From CAZFVY01 sp964522665 (GTDB lineage: Bacteria; Verrucomicrobiota; Verrucomicrobiia; Limisphaerales; CAZFVY01), in the NCBI GenBank assembly GCA_964522665.1, contig CAZFVY010000021.1, forward strand, positions 7,860 through 71,859: 64,000 nucleotides of DNA, in the 5' to 3' direction. Of the stretch, positions 61,727-64,000 are shown piece after piece. The position numbers and the translations under genes are program-made. A model generated the notes under the pieces. That model was not told the DNA's origin and made no database searches. It worked only from the letters and a program-made list of their open reading frames with translations. The stretch's first letter is position 1. Each line of letters begins with the position of its first letter.

Positions 61727-64000
61727 ATGAACTTTAATCGAGGCTTGGTTTCTTGGCTAACGGCGTGGCTGTTGGAGCTCGGGTTGGTGTCAGCGTCGGC
61801 CCAGACTTATTCACCGGTCATTTCCGGCTTTTCTCCCACCAATGGCGGACCGGGAACCAGCGTGACAATAAACGGCGCTTATCTTAACAACGTCGTTTCA
61901 GTTCAATTCAATACCGCGAAGGCGGTCATTTCCTCGGCCACGGCTTCCCGGATTGTGGTGACCGTTCCGGCGGATGCGACGACCGGGACGATCGCGGTGT
62001 TTACCGCGACCGACTTCGCCGAAAGCAGCGGGATCTTCACGGTGGCGCCCCGGGTGTCGGATTTTCAACCGGCGATGGCGGCGCCGGGCGCGCAAGTCCT
62101 GATCGAGGGCGCGAATTTCGCGAAGGCGACGGCGGTCAAATTCAACGGCGTGGCCGCCAGTTTTGTCGTCACGGCCGACACGCAAATCCAGGCGATCGTG
62201 CCCGCCTCCGCCCTGAGTGGGCCGGTAAGCGTGACCACCGCGGCCGGAAGCGGGCAGAGTACCAACGCCTTCATTGTGATCGGAGCCGGGCCGTACGTGT
62301 CGGGGTTTTCGCCGACCAACGGACCGGTGGGGGCGACCGTGATCATCTCGGGGGCCGGGTTCACCCAAGCGTCGGCGGTGCTTTTTGGCGGGACGAACGC
62401 CGTGTTCGGCGTTACCGCGGACACCCAAATTCACGCGGTGGTTCCAGCGGGAGCCGTCTCGGGCCCGATCACCATCGTGGCCCCGAGCGGAACGAACGTC
62501 AGCGCCGCTCGATTTACGATTGTTTCCAACGGCCCTTTGGTGACCGGGTTTTCACCGACCAACGGTCCGCCGGGAACGTTGGTCACCGTGGCTGGAGTCC
62601 GGTTTACGGGCGCAACCGCTGTTCTTTTTGGCGGAACCAACGCCGCTTTCGCGGTCACCTCGGACACCCAATTGCACGCCTTCGTACCCACCAACGCGGT
62701 CACCGGTTTCATCACGGTCAGCTCGGCCGCCGGGACCAATAGCAGCGCCGCCAAGTTTGTAGTTGCCGCGCCCGCTCCGACGATCACCGATTTTACGCCG
62801 ACGAGCGGAGCCGCGGGAACGCCGGTGGTGATTTCCGGGGCGAATTTCACCGCGGTCACCGCGGTGAAGTTCAATGGAACCAACGCCGCCTTCGGGATCA
62901 CGTCCGACACGCAGATCCAAGCCTTCGTGCCGACTAATGCGACTTCCGGCCCGCTCACGATCGAATCGCCGAACGGGACAAATAGCTCCTCCGGCGCTTT
63001 TTCGATCGTCGGATTGGGGCCGTCCATTGCTGGCTTTAGTCCGACTAACGGCGCCGTCGGAACCATTGTGACGATCAGCGGGGCGAACTTTACGGGAGCC
63101 ACGAACGTGCTGTTCAATGGCGTCGCCGCCGCCTTCGGCGTGACGTCGGATTCGCAAATCCAGGCGCAGGTACCGATCACGACGACCGGGCCGGTCACCG
63201 TGATCACGCCCGCCGGCACGAACGTCAGTGGGGCCGCGTTCTATGTTTCTCCCCTGATCAATTCCTTTGCGCCCACCAGCGGCGTGGCCGGGGTAACGGT
63301 CAACATTTACGGCTTGAATTTTATCGGCGCCACCGCGGTTCTATTTGGCGGCGCCCCGGCTAAGTTTGTCATCAATTCTGACACGAACATCGTCGCGACG
63401 GCGCCGACCAACGCGGTGGACGGGTCGATCGCAGTAACGACTCCCGCGGGAATTGTCGCGACCACCAACGGTTTTGCCTTGCTTCCCAAAGTGGACGGAT
63501 TCTCACCTCTGGCCGGTCCGGCGGGGACGCCGGTGGCGATCTTTGGCTCAGGGTTTTCGACGGCGACCACGCTAACTTTCAACGGCGCGCCGGCGGGGTT
63601 CACGGTCGCCACTCCAAACGAGATTGACGCGGTGGTTCCGGCGTCGGCCACCACCGGGCCGATTCAGGTCGTGACGGCGCACGGGTCAGGCGCGAGCGCC
63701 GCGCCCTTCACGGTCGCGCAGAGCGGCGACTTGGAACTGACGCTGACCGCGTCGTCAACCAACGCGTTGGCCGGCGCGAATTTTACTTATACGATTGTGG
63801 TCACGAATCACGGCCCGTCCACGGTCAACGGCACGACGCTCACGAACATCTTGCCAACGCCCGTCAAACTTGTCTCGGTGACCTTGGGGCAGGGGACGTA
63901 TGCCGCCGCGGGCGGCGTCGTGAGTTGCGCCCTCGGGTCGCTGGCGAGTCAAGGCTCGATCACCGCGACCATCGTCGTGACCCCCGAAATCGCGGGCACG
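61727..64000 (+). CDS. Large exported IPT/TIG-repeat protein with DUF11-like domain (3' end outside window)
   Basis: The frame is open from ATG 61727 through the window edge, giving 758 residues without a stop. The signal peptide is about MNFNRGLVSWLTAWLLELGL, cleaving near ASAQTY. Eight IPT/TIG Ig-fold domains follow, each starting like V-S-G-F-S-P-T-N-G-P-x-G and containing (V/L)(K/L)F(N/G)G.(A/N)A.F.V and D(T/S)QI(Q/H)A.VP. The last visible part, about residue 665 on (LELTLTASSTNALAGANFTY, then VVTNHGPSTVNGTTLTN), resembles the DUF11 beta domain of surface proteins. It is probably an adhesin or a spacer carrying a downstream domain. Confidence 0.8.
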   Translation, partial: MNFNRGLVSWLTAWLLELGLVSASAQTYSPVISGFSPTNGGPGTSVTINGAYLNNVVSVQFNTAKAVISSATASRIVVTVPADATTGTIAVFTATDFAESSGIFTVAPRVSDFQPAMAAPGAQVLIEGANFAKATAVKFNGVAASFVVTADTQIQAIVPASALSGPVSVTTAAGSGQSTNAFIVIGAGPYVSGFSPTNGPVGATVIISGAGFTQASAVLFGGTNAVFGVTADTQIHAVVPAGAVSGPITIVAPSGTNVSAARFTIVSNGPLVTGFSPTNGPPGTLVTVAGVRFTGATAVLFGGTNAAFAVTSDTQLHAFVPTNAVTGFITVSSAAGTNSSAAKFVVAAPAPTITDFTPTSGAAGTPVVISGANFTAVTAVKFNGTNAAFGITSDTQIQAFVPTNATSGPLTIESPNGTNSSSGAFSIVGLGPSIAGFSPTNGAVGTIVTISGANFTGATNVLFNGVAAAFGVTSDSQIQAQVPITTTGPVTVITPAGTNVSGAAFYVSPLINSFAPTSGVAGVTVNIYGLNFIGATAVLFGGAPAKFVINSDTNIVATAPTNAVDGSIAVTTPAGIVATTNGFALLPKVDGFSPLAGPAGTPVAIFGSGFSTATTLTFNGAPAGFTVATPNEIDAVVPASATTGPIQVVTAHGSGASAAPFTVAQSGDLELTLTASSTNALAGANFTYTIVVTNHGPSTVNGTTLTNILPTPVKLVSVTLGQGTYAAAGGVVSCALGSLASQGSITATIVVTPEIAGT
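62297..63268 (+). repeat. Tandem 243-bp repeats encoding 81-residue IPT/TIG domains
   Basis: Equivalent codons of successive domains occur at 62297, 62540, 62783 and 63026, 243 bases apart. The following unit starts after 231 bases (63257), so the end is approximate. Less regular units flank this block on both sides. The conserved core is G-F-S-P-T-N-G. Confidence 0.85.

Noticed and set aside
1..64000. tRNA, rRNA, insertion sequences and prophage genes
   Set aside because: I looked for conserved tRNA arms, transposases, integrases and phage structural proteins and recognised none; a dedicated RNA search was not possible.

Overview
The window looks like a chromosomal segment of a Verrucomicrobiota bacterium, most likely of the Pedosphaerales/Limisphaerales branch. 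This is inferred from gene content, not from a marker gene. The evidence is a four-gene, translationally coupled pseudopilin block that matches my memory of the 'Verru_Chthon cassette', a prepilin with the H-X9-DG motif common in Planctomycetes/Verrucomicrobia, very large Asn/Thr-rich exported proteins, and high GC. No rRNA, tRNA, CRISPR array, insertion sequence or prophage was recognised.

Layout. 1-500: the end of a BrnT-like toxin gene and its CopG-type antitoxin. 515-16331: two pseudopilins, the four-gene cassette (three pseudopilins plus a 1249-residue GspK/PilX-like protein) and a 2594-residue subtilisin-family protease ending in four 84-residue repeats. 16594-17457: a stand-alone flagellin. 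17502-25994 (minus): an RlmI-like rRNA methyltransferase, dihydroxy-acid dehydratase, an SMP-30/gluconolactonase-like protein, and an astacin-type metalloprotease fused to ten 64-residue beta-helix repeats. 26491-31004: a LOG-family nucleotide hydrolase, then a minus-strand deoxysugar operon (isomerase, class II aldolase, kinase). 31333-34917: the fatty acid synthesis cluster fabD-fabG-acpP-fabF, with a promoter before acpP and a hairpin terminator/attenuator between acpP and fabF. 35042-39578 (minus): a GNAT acetyltransferase and a Calx-beta/RCC1/Ig-like surface protein. 39926-43699: a short-chain dehydrogenase, a GH88-like hydrolase and an Old-Yellow-Enzyme-family oxidoreductase. 43736-47428: a lipoprotein and an XRE-S24 regulator with an operator-like array, divergent from aroE and a prepilin peptidase carrying a 90-residue insertion. 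47683-51327: an EF-hand protein, a LytS/LytTR two-component pair and aroC. 51588-55795: a cupredoxin-Ig protein with a clear terminator, an H-X9-DG pseudopilin, and an ECF sigma/anti-sigma pair. 55930-64000: glucokinase, an S10 serine carboxypeptidase, two tandem esterases, a second SMP-30-like protein, and an IPT/TIG-repeat protein that runs off the window.

How it fits together. The theme is export and surface display: pseudopilins, a prepilin peptidase, and large secreted proteases and adhesin-like proteins. Four of the large exported proteins (subtilase, astacin, RCC1 protein, cupredoxin protein) end in the same kind of short domain: a Tyr-x-(Val/Ile) strand, a Trp about 12-15 residues later, and a terminal (Phe/Tyr)-(Phe/Tyr)-Arg motif. 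This could be a C-terminal sorting or anchoring module, possibly served by the pseudopilus system. That link is a hypothesis. The remaining genes are housekeeping (fatty acid, shikimate and branched-chain amino acid synthesis) or sugar catabolism.
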